A DNA stretch of 59,480 nucleotides from Roseibium denhamense (GCF_009711415.1 NZ_SMLZ01000090.1:1-59480); one strand, 5' to 3'. Positions 17,445 through 26,742 are shown, counted from the stretch's first letter. Translations and numbers: made by a program. The notes: generated by a model not told the origin, from the sequence alone.

Positions 17445-18956
17445 TTACTGTGTGACGTTTGGCTCGCCGTCATAGAAATCCCAGACCATGGCGCGAGCGA
17501 GCGTTTCATCACTGTGCCGCATGCGAAAAGACAACAGGGCTTCGAGATTATCGAGGCGGCCCAGTCGATCGCTCTCCAGTGCATTCTCCGGAAGGCCGGA
17601 GGACCTATCATCTGCGAGCAGTAAGTTGGGCAGACCGCCGAAGTGAACATAAGAACCGTTCTTGGTCAGACGGCACATGAGCGATTGGGCAGATGCTTGC
17701 GAGCTTTCTGGAAAACATTCCGGATGGCTGTCCAAAAGCACCCTGTAATCGAATTCAAAGATTGCCGCATCCCGCCAATCGGGCAGTGCTCCGCCTCTCA
17801 TGAACGGAAGAAGACTAGCACCGTCCGGGCTATGGTTTGCCTCCAGTCCCAGTACATCCAACAGGGTTGGAAAAATATCGGTTGCGGACGTGTAGGACGA
17901 AATCCGGTTGCCGCCCGCCATATCAGGCGCCTGGATCATGAGCGGTATGTGGTAACTCTGTGAATAGAACCCGCCTTTGCCGAGCATGCCATGGTCGCCC
18001 ATCATTTCCCCGTGGTCCGACGTGAAGATGATCAGAGTGTTTTCCAGACCGGAAACAGCTTCGAATATGCGGCCCAGCTGGGCATCCACTTCACTGATCA
18101 TCCCGTAATAAAGTGCCCGGATCCGGCGGAAGTCCTTCTGCTGCAGGTCACGGGCCAACCCGTCTGTTCCCGGGATGTGCTTGGAGAGTTTTTGGGTTTT
18201 ATGAAGAGCGGCGATCAGGGGATGAAGAGTGGCTTCCTGGTCAGCTGAGCCACCGGCAAAGCCGGGCCCATCTTCAGGGGCATACATCGAGTTATACGGT
18301 TCTGGAACGGCAAGCGGCGGATGGGGTCTCAAAAAGGAAATATGGGCCATCCAGGGGGCGCTGCTCTCTTGCTGATCGAGCCAAGCCAGAAACCTGTTTG
18401 TCAGAAAGGCCGTCTGAGTTTCATGCTGTGAATAGCGCGCTGGCGCCAGAGAGATTAGCTGGCCGTCCTCCGGCTCTACGTGGTGGATCGTGGCAGCAGT
18501 AGAAGGATCGTGGCCACGCTCGATCAGCCAGGCAAGCCAGGGCTTGTCGTCTTCCGGCAGGGACTGTTCGACGGCAAAGCCCGGCAAGATGCCTTCATAG
18601 GTTGTCAAGGCCGGATCATCTGGATGATGACGGCGCGGGTCCGGTGACGTATCGGTGTAGCCAAACAGCGTTGGCAGATATCCTGCGCGCCGGCCTGCAC
18701 GGGCAATGTTGTCGAACCGGTCATCCAGCGGGGATCCGTTTGCGATCACCCGGTGGTTCATTTGATAGAGGCCGGTATAGAGCGATGCGCGCGCAGGCGA
18801 ACAGGGGGCTGTTGCCGCATAATGGTTGTCGAACAGGGTTGCTGTCTTGGCAAAGGCATCAAGGTTCGGCGTCTTGACCACCGGGTGACCGGCCGTGCCA
18901 AGGCAATCGCCGCGCCATTGATCGGCCGTGATCAGCAAAATGTTCGGGCGCGGCAT
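17445..18956 (-). CDS. Formylglycine sulfatase-family hydrolase, phosphonate-monoester-hydrolase-like
   Basis: A 503-residue alkaline-phosphatase-superfamily enzyme. Cys52 in the CSPAR motif is the residue matured to formylglycine. Asp12/Gln13 (TADQWR) and the TSDHGE motif supply metal ligands. The ADQWR, LYTGLYQMNHR, TSDPRRHHPDDP-like and HISFLRPHPPL stretches recall rhizobial and Burkholderia phosphonate monoester hydrolase more than true arylsulfatases; this comparison is from memory. Its ATG overlaps the phnX stop (TGATG), so the two are translationally coupled. In this operon it may release 2-aminoethylphosphonate or another phosphonate from an ester. The promiscuity of the family means a phosphodiester or sulfate ester is also possible. 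Confidence 0.8.
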   Translation of the reverse strand: MPRPNILLITADQWRGDCLGTAGHPVVKTPNLDAFAKTATLFDNHYAATAPCSPARASLYTGLYQMNHRVIANGSPLDDRFDNIARAGRRAGYLPTLFGYTDTSPDPRRHHPDDPALTTYEGILPGFAVEQSLPEDDKPWLAWLIERGHDPSTAATIHHVEPEDGQLISLAPARYSQHETQTAFLTNRFLAWLDQQESSAPWMAHISFLRPHPPLAVPEPYNSMYAPEDGPGFAGGSADQEATLHPLIAALHKTQKLSKHIPGTDGLARDLQQKDFRRIRALYYGMISEVDAQLGRIFEAVSGLENTLIIFTSDHGEMMGDHGMLGKGGFYSQSYHIPLMIQAPDMAGGNRISSYTSATDIFPTLLDVLGLEANHSPDGASLLPFMRGGALPDWRDAAIFEFDYRVLLDSHPECFPESSQASAQSLMCRLTKNGSYVHFGGLPNLLLADDRSSGLPENALESDRLGRLDNLEALLSFRMRHSDETLARAMVWDFYDGEPNVTQ

Positions 18957-19738
18957 CAGGCAGCTTCCAACTGTTCCATCAGTTCCGGCAGGTCTGCGAC
19001 CGTATCGATGACATAGTCCGCACCGGCGGTCTTGAGGGCTGCGGTTGCCTTTTGGCGCAATATGTCAATTTCTGCCTCGTTAAGTGTCGACAGCTCTTCC
19101 GGGGTTTTGCCGGCATGGTTGCCGGACAGCGCAAGCCCGACGGTCAGGCACCCGGCGGCAACGCCCTCAGCAATGCCCGGCGCGGTGTCATCCACCTTGA
19201 TGACCGCGCTGGGCGGGTAGGCCACAAGATCGACGAAACACTTGTACATGCCAAGCGGCCCCGGGCGGCCTTCCGGAAGATCGTCGGCACAAACCAGATT
19301 GTCCGGTGCGTAGCCCTGGGCGGCCGCCTTCGGCAGGACCCGTTCCATGATCGAACGGGTGTAGCCGGTCGTGGAGCCGATTTTCAGGTTCTTACCGCGC
19401 AGGTAAGCGATTGTGTCGATCGCGCCAGGAACGAGGTCGGCAAAGTCGGCCACGACTTCCTCGTTCATCGGCACGAACACCTTATAGACCCGGTCGACGT
19501 CGGCATCGGTCGGGGCGTTGCCGGTTTTTTCAATCCATTGTTGCCTTATCTCCGGATCATCCATCATGTCGCGGATGTGATCCCATTTCGGCTTCCCCAT
19601 CGGCCCGCGAGCCTGCTCAATCGACGCACGGATCCCAAAGGTTTCGAATGCCTTCACGAACACGCCCATTGGGGCGAAGGAGCCGAAATCGATCATGGTG
19701 CCGGCCCAGTCAAAGACGACCGCTTTAAACTTGCTCAT
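18956..19738 (-). CDS. phnX: Phosphonoacetaldehyde hydrolase
   Basis: Splits phosphonoacetaldehyde into acetaldehyde and phosphate, the second step of 2-aminoethylphosphonate use. The 260-residue HAD enzyme has the nucleophile motif FDWAGT (Asp10), the Schiff-base lysine of the cap (Lys51 in PMGKPKWDH) and KVDDTAPGI for metal binding. The cap insertion is characteristic of phosphonatase within the HAD family. It lies 23 bases after phnW and overlaps the sulfatase-like gene. Confidence 0.95.
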   Translation of the reverse strand: MSKFKAVVFDWAGTMIDFGSFAPMGVFVKAFETFGIRASIEQARGPMGKPKWDHIRDMMDDPEIRQQWIEKTGNAPTDADVDRVYKVFVPMNEEVVADFADLVPGAIDTIAYLRGKNLKIGSTTGYTRSIMERVLPKAAAQGYAPDNLVCADDLPEGRPGPLGMYKCFVDLVAYPPSAVIKVDDTAPGIAEGVAAGCLTVGLALSGNHAGKTPEELSTLNEAEIDILRQKATAALKTAGADYVIDTVADLPELMEQLEAA

Positions 19739-19761
19739 AATATTAAGTCTTTCTTGGTTGA

Positions 19762-20946
19762 TCAGGCGGCGAGTTTTGCGCGTTCGGCCAGGGCCTCTGC
19801 AGGGGGCGCGGCGCTTTGGACCCCCATTTCGGCAAGCACTTCTGAGGCGGCCGCGACCACGCCCGTCATGACGAACTCGTCCATCTGGCCGATACAGCCA
19901 ACGCGGAAGCTGTCCACGACAGTCAGCTTGCCCGGATAGAGAATAAAGCCCCGGGATTTCATACGGTCATAAAACGCTGGAAAGCTGAAGGCCGGGTCGG
20001 CCGGGCAGAAAAAGGTCACGATAATGGGCGATAGCCACTCAGCTTCCAGCAGGGTTTCAAAGCCGAGCGACCGCATCCCGGAGACCAGAACGTCCCTGTT
20101 CCGGGCATAGCGGGCGCCGCGCCCGGCAACACCGCCCTCACGCTTGTGCGCCCGCAGCGCTTCCAGAAAGGCCGCCACGACATGCGTTGGCGGCGTAAAG
20201 CGCCACTGGCCGGTCTTTTCCATATGTGCCCATTGCGCATGGACATCGAGGCTGAGGGAATGGCCGTTGCCCTTGGCAGCGGCAAGGTCGCTTTTTCTTG
20301 CCAGGACGAACCCGAAGCCGGGAACCCCTTCGATGCACTTGTTGGCAGAGGAAACCATCGCAGCGAAATTCAGGTGAGACGGCTCCAACGGAACCGCACC
20401 GAAGGCGGACATGGAATCAATCAGCAGTGTCCTGCCTACTGCAGCAACAGCGTCAGAAATTTCCTGCAAGGGATTGAGAATGCCTGAGCTGGTCTCGCAA
20501 TGGACGATCAGAACATGGCTGATTTCCGGGTCGGCCTGAAGGCGTTCGGTCACCTCATGGCCGCGCGGGGGCAGATAATCGCCCTTATCAAGCAGCTCAA
20601 ACGGGCGGCCAAGATAGTCCATCGTTTGCGCAGCGCGTTTGCCATAGGCACCATTCGAGAGGATCAGCGTCTTCCTGTCCTTCGGCGTGAAACTGGCCAG
20701 CATGGCCTCAACGGCATATGTGCCGCTTCCCTGGATCGGAACACAGTCAAAGGCGTCACACCCTGGCCCCAGCAGCTCGATCAGACCGGCCCGCAGTTCC
20801 GCGGTCATGGCCTTGAAATCATCATCCCAGCTGCCCCAGTCCCGCAGCATAGCCTCCTTGACCTTAATTGAAGTCGTCAGTGGCCCCGGTGTCAGCAAAA
20901 AAGGCTCACCGAGTTTGGGTGCCGGCAATTTGTCTGTGTGTGTCAT
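19762..20946 (-). CDS. phnW: 2-aminoethylphosphonate-pyruvate transaminase
   Basis: Moves the amino group of 2-aminoethylphosphonate to pyruvate, giving phosphonoacetaldehyde and alanine. The product is about 394 residues. PLP-enzyme marks: LLTPGPLTTS near the N-terminus, IQGSGTYAVEAML, the SMSAFGAVP aspartate-region equivalent, and the PLP lysine in SSANKCIEGVPGF. The start is set at ATG 20946 from family length; no strong ribosome site is visible and an upstream ATG at 20967 is possible. The operon order LysR-phnW-phnX-hydrolase indicates AEP catabolism. Confidence 0.93.
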   Translation of the reverse strand: MTHTDKLPAPKLGEPFLLTPGPLTTSIKVKEAMLRDWGSWDDDFKAMTAELRAGLIELLGPGCDAFDCVPIQGSGTYAVEAMLASFTPKDRKTLILSNGAYGKRAAQTMDYLGRPFELLDKGDYLPPRGHEVTERLQADPEISHVLIVHCETSSGILNPLQEISDAVAAVGRTLLIDSMSAFGAVPLEPSHLNFAAMVSSANKCIEGVPGFGFVLARKSDLAAAKGNGHSLSLDVHAQWAHMEKTGQWRFTPPTHVVAAFLEALRAHKREGGVAGRGARYARNRDVLVSGMRSLGFETLLEAEWLSPIIVTFFCPADPAFSFPAFYDRMKSRGFILYPGKLTVVDSFRVGCIGQMDEFVMTGVVAAASEVLAEMGVQSAAPPAEALAERAKLAA

Positions 20947-21069
20947 TGGTTCAAGCAAGCTCAACATGGATGTGGCCGCGCAGCGGAATGCCACCAGCGG
21001 CTCTCAAAGTTCAGAAACGCCACTTACTTGAAATTTTGATGAATTGCCCCTCACTATAACTAAAAGCTA

Positions 21070-21999
21070 TCAAGTGGGCGCTGGCACATCATTGGCCGGG
21101 ACCCCAAGCGGTTCGAGCAAGGAAGCCCTGAAGGCTTCTACCGTGGCGACCTTTGCCATTTCCTTTTGCCAAACCACGTAGTGCCGCGCGATCAGGGCAG
21201 GGTCGCTGATGGGAATTGGAATGCAGCCGTCGCGCTCGCTGAGTTCTGCTTCCATGGCAATACCAAGCCCGAGACCGGAGCGGATGAGCGTTGCGATGGA
21301 TCCCCAGGAGCCGAGTGCGAGGATGGTTTTGGGTTTGATGCCGGCAACCGTTGCTGCTCCCTCAAAGAGCCTGCGTGTCCCGGACGTGCTTTCGCGTTGC
21401 AGGAGCGGAAGCTTCGCGACATCCGTCCAGGTCACTTGGTCCCGGGTTGCCAAGGGATGGTCCGAAGGTGCGGCCAGGACGATCCTGGACTGCATGAGAA
21501 GTTCCCCGTCAAGGCCCGCCGGGATCTCCTTGCCTGTGACAAAACCGATGTCGATGTCACCGTTTTCGAACAGGTCTAGAATATCTTGTGTTGCAAGAGC
21601 GCGGGCTTCGATCACGATATCCGGGTACCGGCTCATGAAATGGGAAATACGCGGGATCGCCAGCTGGTAGGTGGAATAGCCAATCCTGAGATCGCCCGCG
21701 GTGAGGGTAGTCTGCCGCGCAAGTTCACTTTCAATGTCGCGTGTCAGGGCGAGGGCGGCGCGGATCTTCGGGAGCAGTGCCTTGAGCGCCGGTGCCGGAG
21801 TGACCGAATATCCGGATTTTACAAGCAGCTTTGTCTTGTACCGGCCTTCCAGGCCCTGAATATGGTTGGAGATAGACGGCTGCGAGACCCCAACGTCTTT
21901 TGCCGCCGCAGAAAAACTGCCTGTCCGCACGACGGCTTCGAGGGCACGGAGCTGGCCCAAACTCAGGGCGGATCTTGAACGGGATCTGGGAATGGTCAT
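21070..21999 (-). CDS. LysR family regulator, probable control of phnWX
   Basis: A 309-residue LysR-type regulator. The N-terminal winged helix (LGQLRALEAVVRTGSFSAAAKD, then VSQPSISNHI) is followed by a periplasmic-binding-like effector domain from about residue 95. It lies directly upstream of phnW on the same strand with a 123-base gap, which is unusual for LysR genes (commonly divergent) but fits local control of 2-aminoethylphosphonate genes. The effector is presumably AEP or a downstream intermediate; this is inference. Confidence 0.8.
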   Translation of the reverse strand: MTIPRSRSRSALSLGQLRALEAVVRTGSFSAAAKDVGVSQPSISNHIQGLEGRYKTKLLVKSGYSVTPAPALKALLPKIRAALALTRDIESELARQTTLTAGDLRIGYSTYQLAIPRISHFMSRYPDIVIEARALATQDILDLFENGDIDIGFVTGKEIPAGLDGELLMQSRIVLAAPSDHPLATRDQVTWTDVAKLPLLQRESTSGTRRLFEGAATVAGIKPKTILALGSWGSIATLIRSGLGLGIAMEAELSERDGCIPIPISDPALIARHYVVWQKEMAKVATVEAFRASLLEPLGVPANDVPAPT

Positions 22000-22186
22000 G
22001 GGGAGGCCCTTGTGCCGGAAAGGATGGTTCCGAGAAAGGCAAAAGCGCAGCCCGTGTCAATGCAGATGCATGGAATTGCTGAAACCGGCATCGCATCGTA
22101 CCGGGTCAGAATTTATTTCGGAACGCCAATTAGGGGGCTGTGGCGTGATGAAGCGGCTCCTCTTAGAAATCCGGGCTTCTATGGCG

Positions 22187-23443
22187 TCACCGAAGTAACT
22201 CTTCTTCGAAGGGAAAGCGGGACAGTAGTTCAATGCCAGTTTCCGTTACCAGAACCTGTTGCTCAAGTTTGACACCTTCGCAGCCCCCAGCGGCGCCGAT
22301 ATAGCTTTCAACACAGATCGTCATCCCGGCGACGATCTCTCCGTCATAGCCAGCATCGGGAAAATCCCCCTTGTGATACAGATAAGGGTATTCGCCCGTC
22401 ATGCCGCAACCATGGGCCGAGAGGTAATAGCGGTTGTCGTAGAATTTTTCCGGGATATCCCACGCACGCTCCGCATAGTCCCGAAAACTCATGCCCGCAT
22501 GGAGAATGTCCATGTTGCTTTGGACCTGCTCGTACGCAACCTTGTAGAGCTCGCGTTGCGCCTCCGTCGGTTTGCCCGGTCCAGAATGGAAGGTGCGCGA
22601 GAAATCGGAATAGTAACCGTGACAACCGACCACATCCGTATCGAGTGCAATCAACTCGTTTTCACCAATGACATTGCTGGAAGTTTCCTGAAACCACGGG
22701 TTCGTCCGGGCGCCTGCGTTAAGAAGCCGTGTTTCACAATAATCCGCATTCTGCGCGATCACCGATTGATGCAAGACGGACCACAGTTCATTTTCTGTCA
22801 TTCCGGGGCGGATTGCATCCCGCAACCTGGCCACGCCGGTCTCGGTCGCCCGCAATGAGGCGTTCACGCATTTCATTTCTTCGCTGGACTTGACGGAACG
22901 CGCCATTTCTACCGGCTGTTGGGCATCAACGATGCGCAGACCGCAGTCCTTAAGTGCAATCGCGGTTCCGGCATTCAGCCGCTCCAGCCCGACGGTTGCT
23001 CCTTTCCCGGCAAGCTCCTTGATCAGGTCCGCCATTTCAATGGCCCAGGCCTTTTCCCGGGCCTGAATGCCGGGACCGGCCGCGACAAAGCTGGCGGTCT
23101 TGGCAGGGCGCACGTCGTCAATCGTCTCCAATCCCTGCCCAAGATGGAGGCATCCGGTAAATTCGAAAAGGATGGATCGCGCGGCGGTCAGCACCAGGTA
23201 GCGCGACGGCGCATTGCGTTGACAAAACACCTGCATGTTTCGCGCGCCCGTGGCGTAGCGGATGTTGATGGGGTCGGACAGGATGACGGCGTCGACACCG
23301 AAGAGAGCCATTTGTTCACGCACGCGGCCAAGGCGGTAAAGCCTGACGGCTTTCAGATCGATCCCTTCGCCTTCCGGTGTGCGATCCAGCAGTGCAATTC
23401 CATCCAGATCGCTTCGCTCTGCATGCCAGTCAAAGTTCGCCAT
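22187..23443 (-). CDS. DddP-like M24 metallohydrolase lacking the catalytic Asp
   Basis: A 418-residue M24 (creatinase/aminopeptidase fold) protein close to DddP, the metal-dependent DMSP lyase. Shared marks include ETRLLNAGARTNPWFQE and LIALDTDVVG. Against the recalled numbering of the Ruegeria lacuscaerulensis enzyme, all six metal ligands fall at a constant offset of 27: Asp268, Asp270, Asp280, His344, Glu379 and Glu394. Tyr339 also matches. The catalytic Asp377 falls on Gly350. It may therefore act on a different substrate or be a non-lyase relative. A LysR gene is divergent. Start 23443 is the ATG of MANFDW. Confidence 0.7.
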   Translation of the reverse strand: MANFDWHAERSDLDGIALLDRTPEGEGIDLKAVRLYRLGRVREQMALFGVDAVILSDPINIRYATGARNMQVFCQRNAPSRYLVLTAARSILFEFTGCLHLGQGLETIDDVRPAKTASFVAAGPGIQAREKAWAIEMADLIKELAGKGATVGLERLNAGTAIALKDCGLRIVDAQQPVEMARSVKSSEEMKCVNASLRATETGVARLRDAIRPGMTENELWSVLHQSVIAQNADYCETRLLNAGARTNPWFQETSSNVIGENELIALDTDVVGCHGYYSDFSRTFHSGPGKPTEAQRELYKVAYEQVQSNMDILHAGMSFRDYAERAWDIPEKFYDNRYYLSAHGCGMTGEYPYLYHKGDFPDAGYDGEIVAGMTICVESYIGAAGGCEGVKLEQQVLVTETGIELLSRFPFEEELLR

Positions 23444-23496
23444 GTCGTTTCGCCCTTTAGGTTTGAGCCAAAACTAAGTCGACAGCGGCACGCGGT

Positions 23497-23511
23497 GAAT
23501 ATTGAAAATTC
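23497..23511. promoter_or_regulatory. Possible LysR operator between dddP-like and LysR genes
   Basis: GAAT-N7-ATTC inverted repeat in the 87-base divergent gap, flanked by T and A, matching a T-N11-A LysR box in size. Only position and symmetry support it. Confidence 0.35.
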
Positions 23512-23530
23512 TCAGACTTGGCTATAACCA

Positions 23531-24415
23531 ATGGGAATGGATAGTCGACGAAAATCGCTTCCGCCGCTCGACACGCTTGTGTTTTTTGAAACGGCACTGC
23601 GCGCCGGCAGCTTCAGCGCTGCAGCGTCTGAGCTTTATGTGTCGCAAGCCGCGGTCAGCAAGCGTGTGAAGCAACTCGAAAACTGGCTGGGTGCGGATTT
23701 GTTTGAGCGCGGCGCGCGGAGCCTCAAACCAACGCAGGCCGGGGCGCAACTGGCCGATCCCGTGGCCATGGCGCTGGATTACCTTCAAGGCGCGCTCAAT
23801 CAGGTCAGGTCGCCGGCGGCGTCTTCCGTTCGTATCGCAGCCAATTCTGCCGTGTCCGTCTTTTGGCTGTTCGAACGCCTACGGTCTTTTGCGCTCAGCT
23901 CTTCATCCTGCCCTGTAGAAACCGTCGTCAAGGATGATCCTCGTGACTTGCTGTCCGCCAGCAATGACCTTGCCATTATCTACGCCGACAAGGTTCCTCA
24001 AGGTTGGGAAGGACCTTTGCTGATGGATGAGGAGCTGGCCCCTGTTGCGTCACCCGCCGAAGCCGAGCGCTTTGCCAAAGCACCCCAAAACGCGAGGCTG
24101 CTGGACTATCACAGACATGCACCGGACTGGATCAACTGGGACGTATGGCAACAGCGGGAACAGCAGAGCGGCTTTCATGGTCTGACCAAAACACTGTGCC
24201 AGAACTACAGCCATTCCATCGGTCTGGCCTTAGAGGGCAAGGGCATCGCCTTGGCAAGCTGTTCGCTCTTGCAAGCGGACCTGGCATCCGGGCGGCTTGT
24301 GAGGCTGGTCGATAAGCCACTGAAGACCGGCAAGGGTTATTTTCTGGTTTGGCAGGCAGCGAAAGCTGTTCGGCCCGAAGTTGATAACCTCGCCAAACAC
24401 CTCGGCCTCAGCTGA
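23531..24415 (+). CDS. LysR/GcvA-type regulator
   Basis: A 294-residue LysR regulator: helix-turn-helix in the first 65 residues (FFETALRAGSFSAAASELYVSQAAVSKRVKQLE), then an effector domain. The style of the N-terminus (LPPLDTLVFFE, LFERGARSLKPTQAG) places it in the GcvA/AmpR group. It is transcribed away from the dddP-like gene across an 87-base gap, so it is probably that gene's regulator. Confidence 0.8.
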   Translation: MGMDSRRKSLPPLDTLVFFETALRAGSFSAAASELYVSQAAVSKRVKQLENWLGADLFERGARSLKPTQAGAQLADPVAMALDYLQGALNQVRSPAASSVRIAANSAVSVFWLFERLRSFALSSSSCPVETVVKDDPRDLLSASNDLAIIYADKVPQGWEGPLLMDEELAPVASPAEAERFAKAPQNARLLDYHRHAPDWINWDVWQQREQQSGFHGLTKTLCQNYSHSIGLALEGKGIALASCSLLQADLASGRLVRLVDKPLKTGKGYFLVWQAAKAVRPEVDNLAKHLGLS

Positions 24416-24563
24416 TCTTTATGCATGTGCAGCTGATAGGTTTTTGGACTGCTGAGCAGCCTTCTGATGACTGGGTAGGTAATGCCTGCTTCGAGCCCAT
24501 ACGAGACTTCCAGGCTGGTACGCTGAACTCGAAACTCGAGTGGATTCGGGATAGTCGCTATGG

Positions 24564-25298
24564 TCAAGACTTGGAAGGCTGTTCTGGCCCGGAAAGTTTG
24601 CCGAAAAACTCGTCTCTGATACGTTCCATATCGCCAGACGCCAACATGTCTTGAAACTCCGATTTCACTATCGGAAACAAGTTGCCATGCTTTCTATGCA
24701 GGTAGTGATAAAATGGAACTGTGCGCAAAGGCGCTCCGACACTCTGAACACAACCCTGTTCATTTTGTTCGGAGTAAAGCTGCAAAGCAAGCCGTGGGGC
24801 GATGACTGCGTCTAAACGGCCAAGTTTGAGCATCCCGAACAATTCGAGATGAGTTTCCCCGAGCCATACATTTTCGTAGTCATCGGTGAATGTCGCAAGC
24901 AGTCTTGCGCCATTAAGTCTACCCCACTGCAATTCTGACGGGTTTTTGCTGTCCAGGATGTGAGGATCACACGAATATACCATTACATCTATAGTCATGA
25001 TTGGAACGTCGATCCGATGGAGTTCGGGAAATGCCTTTTCGAATACGCGCGGCCCGGCAATCTCTCCATCCGCCTTCCCCACCGAAGCCATGGCCATAGA
25101 CCGGGCCCTTGGCATTTGTTGAATGACAATGGGTATACCGAGCCTGTCATATGCTGCTGTGACGATTTCGACGGCAAGCTGAAGTGGTGCCGCATTTTGG
25201 CCCATCAAGAGCACAAGCGGCTCTTTAGCAACAACTCGAGGGGGGAACAGCCCCAGCACCAATATGCCAATCAGTAGAGTTTTCAAAAGCGTCCGCAT
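24564..25298 (-). CDS. Periplasmic solute-binding-like protein (family 3 fold)
   Basis: About 244 residues. A signal peptide (LLKTLLIGILVLGLFPPRVVAKE) is followed by a short family-3-like binding fold: PLQLAVEIVTAAYDRLGIPIVIQQMPRARSMAMA, KADGEIAGP and a C-terminal FFGKL. No ABC permease or ATPase is adjacent, so it may be an orphan binding protein or sensor. ATG 25298 has GAGG upstream; the frame opens at 25370. Its codon use looks less GC-biased than that of its neighbours. Confidence 0.65.
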   Translation of the reverse strand: MRTLLKTLLIGILVLGLFPPRVVAKEPLVLLMGQNAAPLQLAVEIVTAAYDRLGIPIVIQQMPRARSMAMASVGKADGEIAGPRVFEKAFPELHRIDVPIMTIDVMVYSCDPHILDSKNPSELQWGRLNGARLLATFTDDYENVWLGETHLELFGMLKLGRLDAVIAPRLALQLYSEQNEQGCVQSVGAPLRTVPFYHYLHRKHGNLFPIVKSEFQDMLASGDMERIRDEFFGKLSGPEQPSKS

Positions 25299-25535
25299 TC
25301 GCACCTCTGCCTTGGTCAGCTCTTCTATTGGCACCTTTCCCACGAAGAGATAGTCGACGTCCCGATACATGATAGTGTACTTCGCAGAACATCGTTCGGA
25401 TTAAACTTTTTTTTGGACTCAAAATGATTACTTTGGAATAAACTTAAGTGTGCGACCGCCACACACAGCGATCCGCATCTGCACACTGCAAACCCGCTTT
25501 GGGTCGTCGTTGCCAATCGTATAAGAGTTTAGAGT

Positions 25536-25668
25536 GTCCCGCAACGCGGTCATTCACTCATATCGCAGCGAAGGACCGAAACCCGCCCGTTTCAACCAAG
25601 GCCGATGTTTTACGAATGTCTCAAAGGTCCGCATTGCGGCCTTTCGTGCATAGCGCGGCGAAGGTCCG
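25536..25668. repeat. Two imperfect copies of a 42-43 base repeat
   Basis: Copies at 25536-25578 and 25627-25668 in a gene-free stretch (25299-25764). The last 20 bases of each (CATATCGCAGCGAAGGACCG and CATAGCGCGGCGAAGGTCCG) match at 17 of 20 positions, and both begin with GTCC followed by a GC-rich GCA..GCGG stretch. AAGG[TA]CCG occurs a third time at 25624. It could be a dispersed intergenic element decaying in this genome. No ORF here shows coding signs. Confidence 0.5.
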
Positions 25669-25764
25669 TTCCCCAACCAACTAGCCACAAACCCGGCAAA
25701 TGTTATCAATCCCGCATCCATCAGGTTGCCGGGCGACGCTGCCAGACCGGACCTGCGGCGGAGG

Positions 25765-26742
25765 TCAGGCTATTTGGTATACAGTTTGGGGTGTCGCAGC
25801 GAAGACCCGCTGGTTGTGCGGGGTGACGCCGAAGCGGTTCTGATAGGTGCGGATGAAGTGCGAAGGAGACTCGTAGCCGCACGCCAGGGCGATTTCGGAG
25901 ATCGACTGCTCCGTCTGCAGCAACAGGTTCCGCGCTCTGCTCAGCTTCTGGTTTATGGCAAACTGTTTTGGCGACATCTTAAGGTGCTTCTGAAACAGGC
26001 GCTCCAGTTGCCGCGTGGAAATCCCGATCGTTCGGGCGATCTCTGACGTTGGCAGGTGGTAGGGCGCGCTCTCATTGAGCAGCCGGATGGCTTCGGCGAT
26101 ATGCGGATTGCGGATGCCGTGGCGGGCCTGAAGGGAAATCTGCTGGGCCGCATCAGCGGGGCGAACGCCGGAATAGACCATCATGTCGGCAATCGCTGCG
26201 GCAAGGTCCTCACCGTGTGTCTCGCCAATCAGATGCAGCATCAGATCGGTCGCTGCCGTGCCACCCGACGCCGTCACGAACGTCTCGTCGGAGACAAAGA
26301 CGTTGCGGCACAGTTCAACCTCCGGAAAATTCTCCTGAAAGCTGTCGTGGAAAGACCAGTGGATGGCCGCCCGGCGGTTGTTCAGAAATCCGGCGCTTGC
26401 CAGCACATGCGCCCCGGAACAGATGGCACCGATCCGGGTGCCGCGCGCCCGTTCGCGCCTCAGAAAGGCGAGCACGCCCGAGGTTGCCCGGTCGCCGACA
26501 TTCTGCCCGGAAATTAGAAACAGGCTGCTGCGCGGCGGCAGATCCGTCAGGCCCTGATCGACAAGGGTGATCGTCTTATTGGAACAGACGACCCGTTCTC
26601 CATCAACTGATGCAAGCCGCCAGCGGTAAATCTCCTCACCCTGAAGCAGGTTGGCGATGCGTAGCGGTTCGACAGCGCAGGCAAAAGCGATATGCGAAAA
26701 ATCATCGAGCAGCAGGAAGGTGACGTCGCGCGTTCTGGACAT
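25765..26742 (-). CDS. GlxA family transcriptional regulator
   Basis: About 325 residues. The N-terminal half is a DJ-1/PfpI-like domain (VTFLLLDDFSHIAFACAVEPL, AICSGAHVLASAGFL). The C-terminal half is an AraC-type DNA-binding domain (IGISTRQLERLFQKHLKMSP and SEIALACGYESPSHFIRTYQNRFG). This architecture is shared with the regulators of carnitine, glycine betaine and choline catabolism (CdhR, GbdR type). GGAG about eight bases before ATG 26742 fixes the start. It is divergent from the GntR-led catabolic genes, in keeping with a betaine-type inducer. Confidence 0.8.
   Translation of the reverse strand: MSRTRDVTFLLLDDFSHIAFACAVEPLRIANLLQGEEIYRWRLASVDGERVVCSNKTITLVDQGLTDLPPRSSLFLISGQNVGDRATSGVLAFLRRERARGTRIGAICSGAHVLASAGFLNNRRAAIHWSFHDSFQENFPEVELCRNVFVSDETFVTASGGTAATDLMLHLIGETHGEDLAAAIADMMVYSGVRPADAAQQISLQARHGIRNPHIAEAIRLLNESAPYHLPTSEIARTIGISTRQLERLFQKHLKMSPKQFAINQKLSRARNLLLQTEQSISEIALACGYESPSHFIRTYQNRFGVTPHNQRVFAATPQTVYQIA

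Noticed and set aside
25774..25782. TTGGTATAC resembling the GntR operator
   Set aside because: Only one arm of the palindrome is kept and it lies in the 3' end of the GlxA coding sequence.
25448..25826. Short open frames between the binding-like protein and GlxA genes
   Set aside because: They coincide with the imperfect repeats, lack ribosome sites and show no protein similarity.
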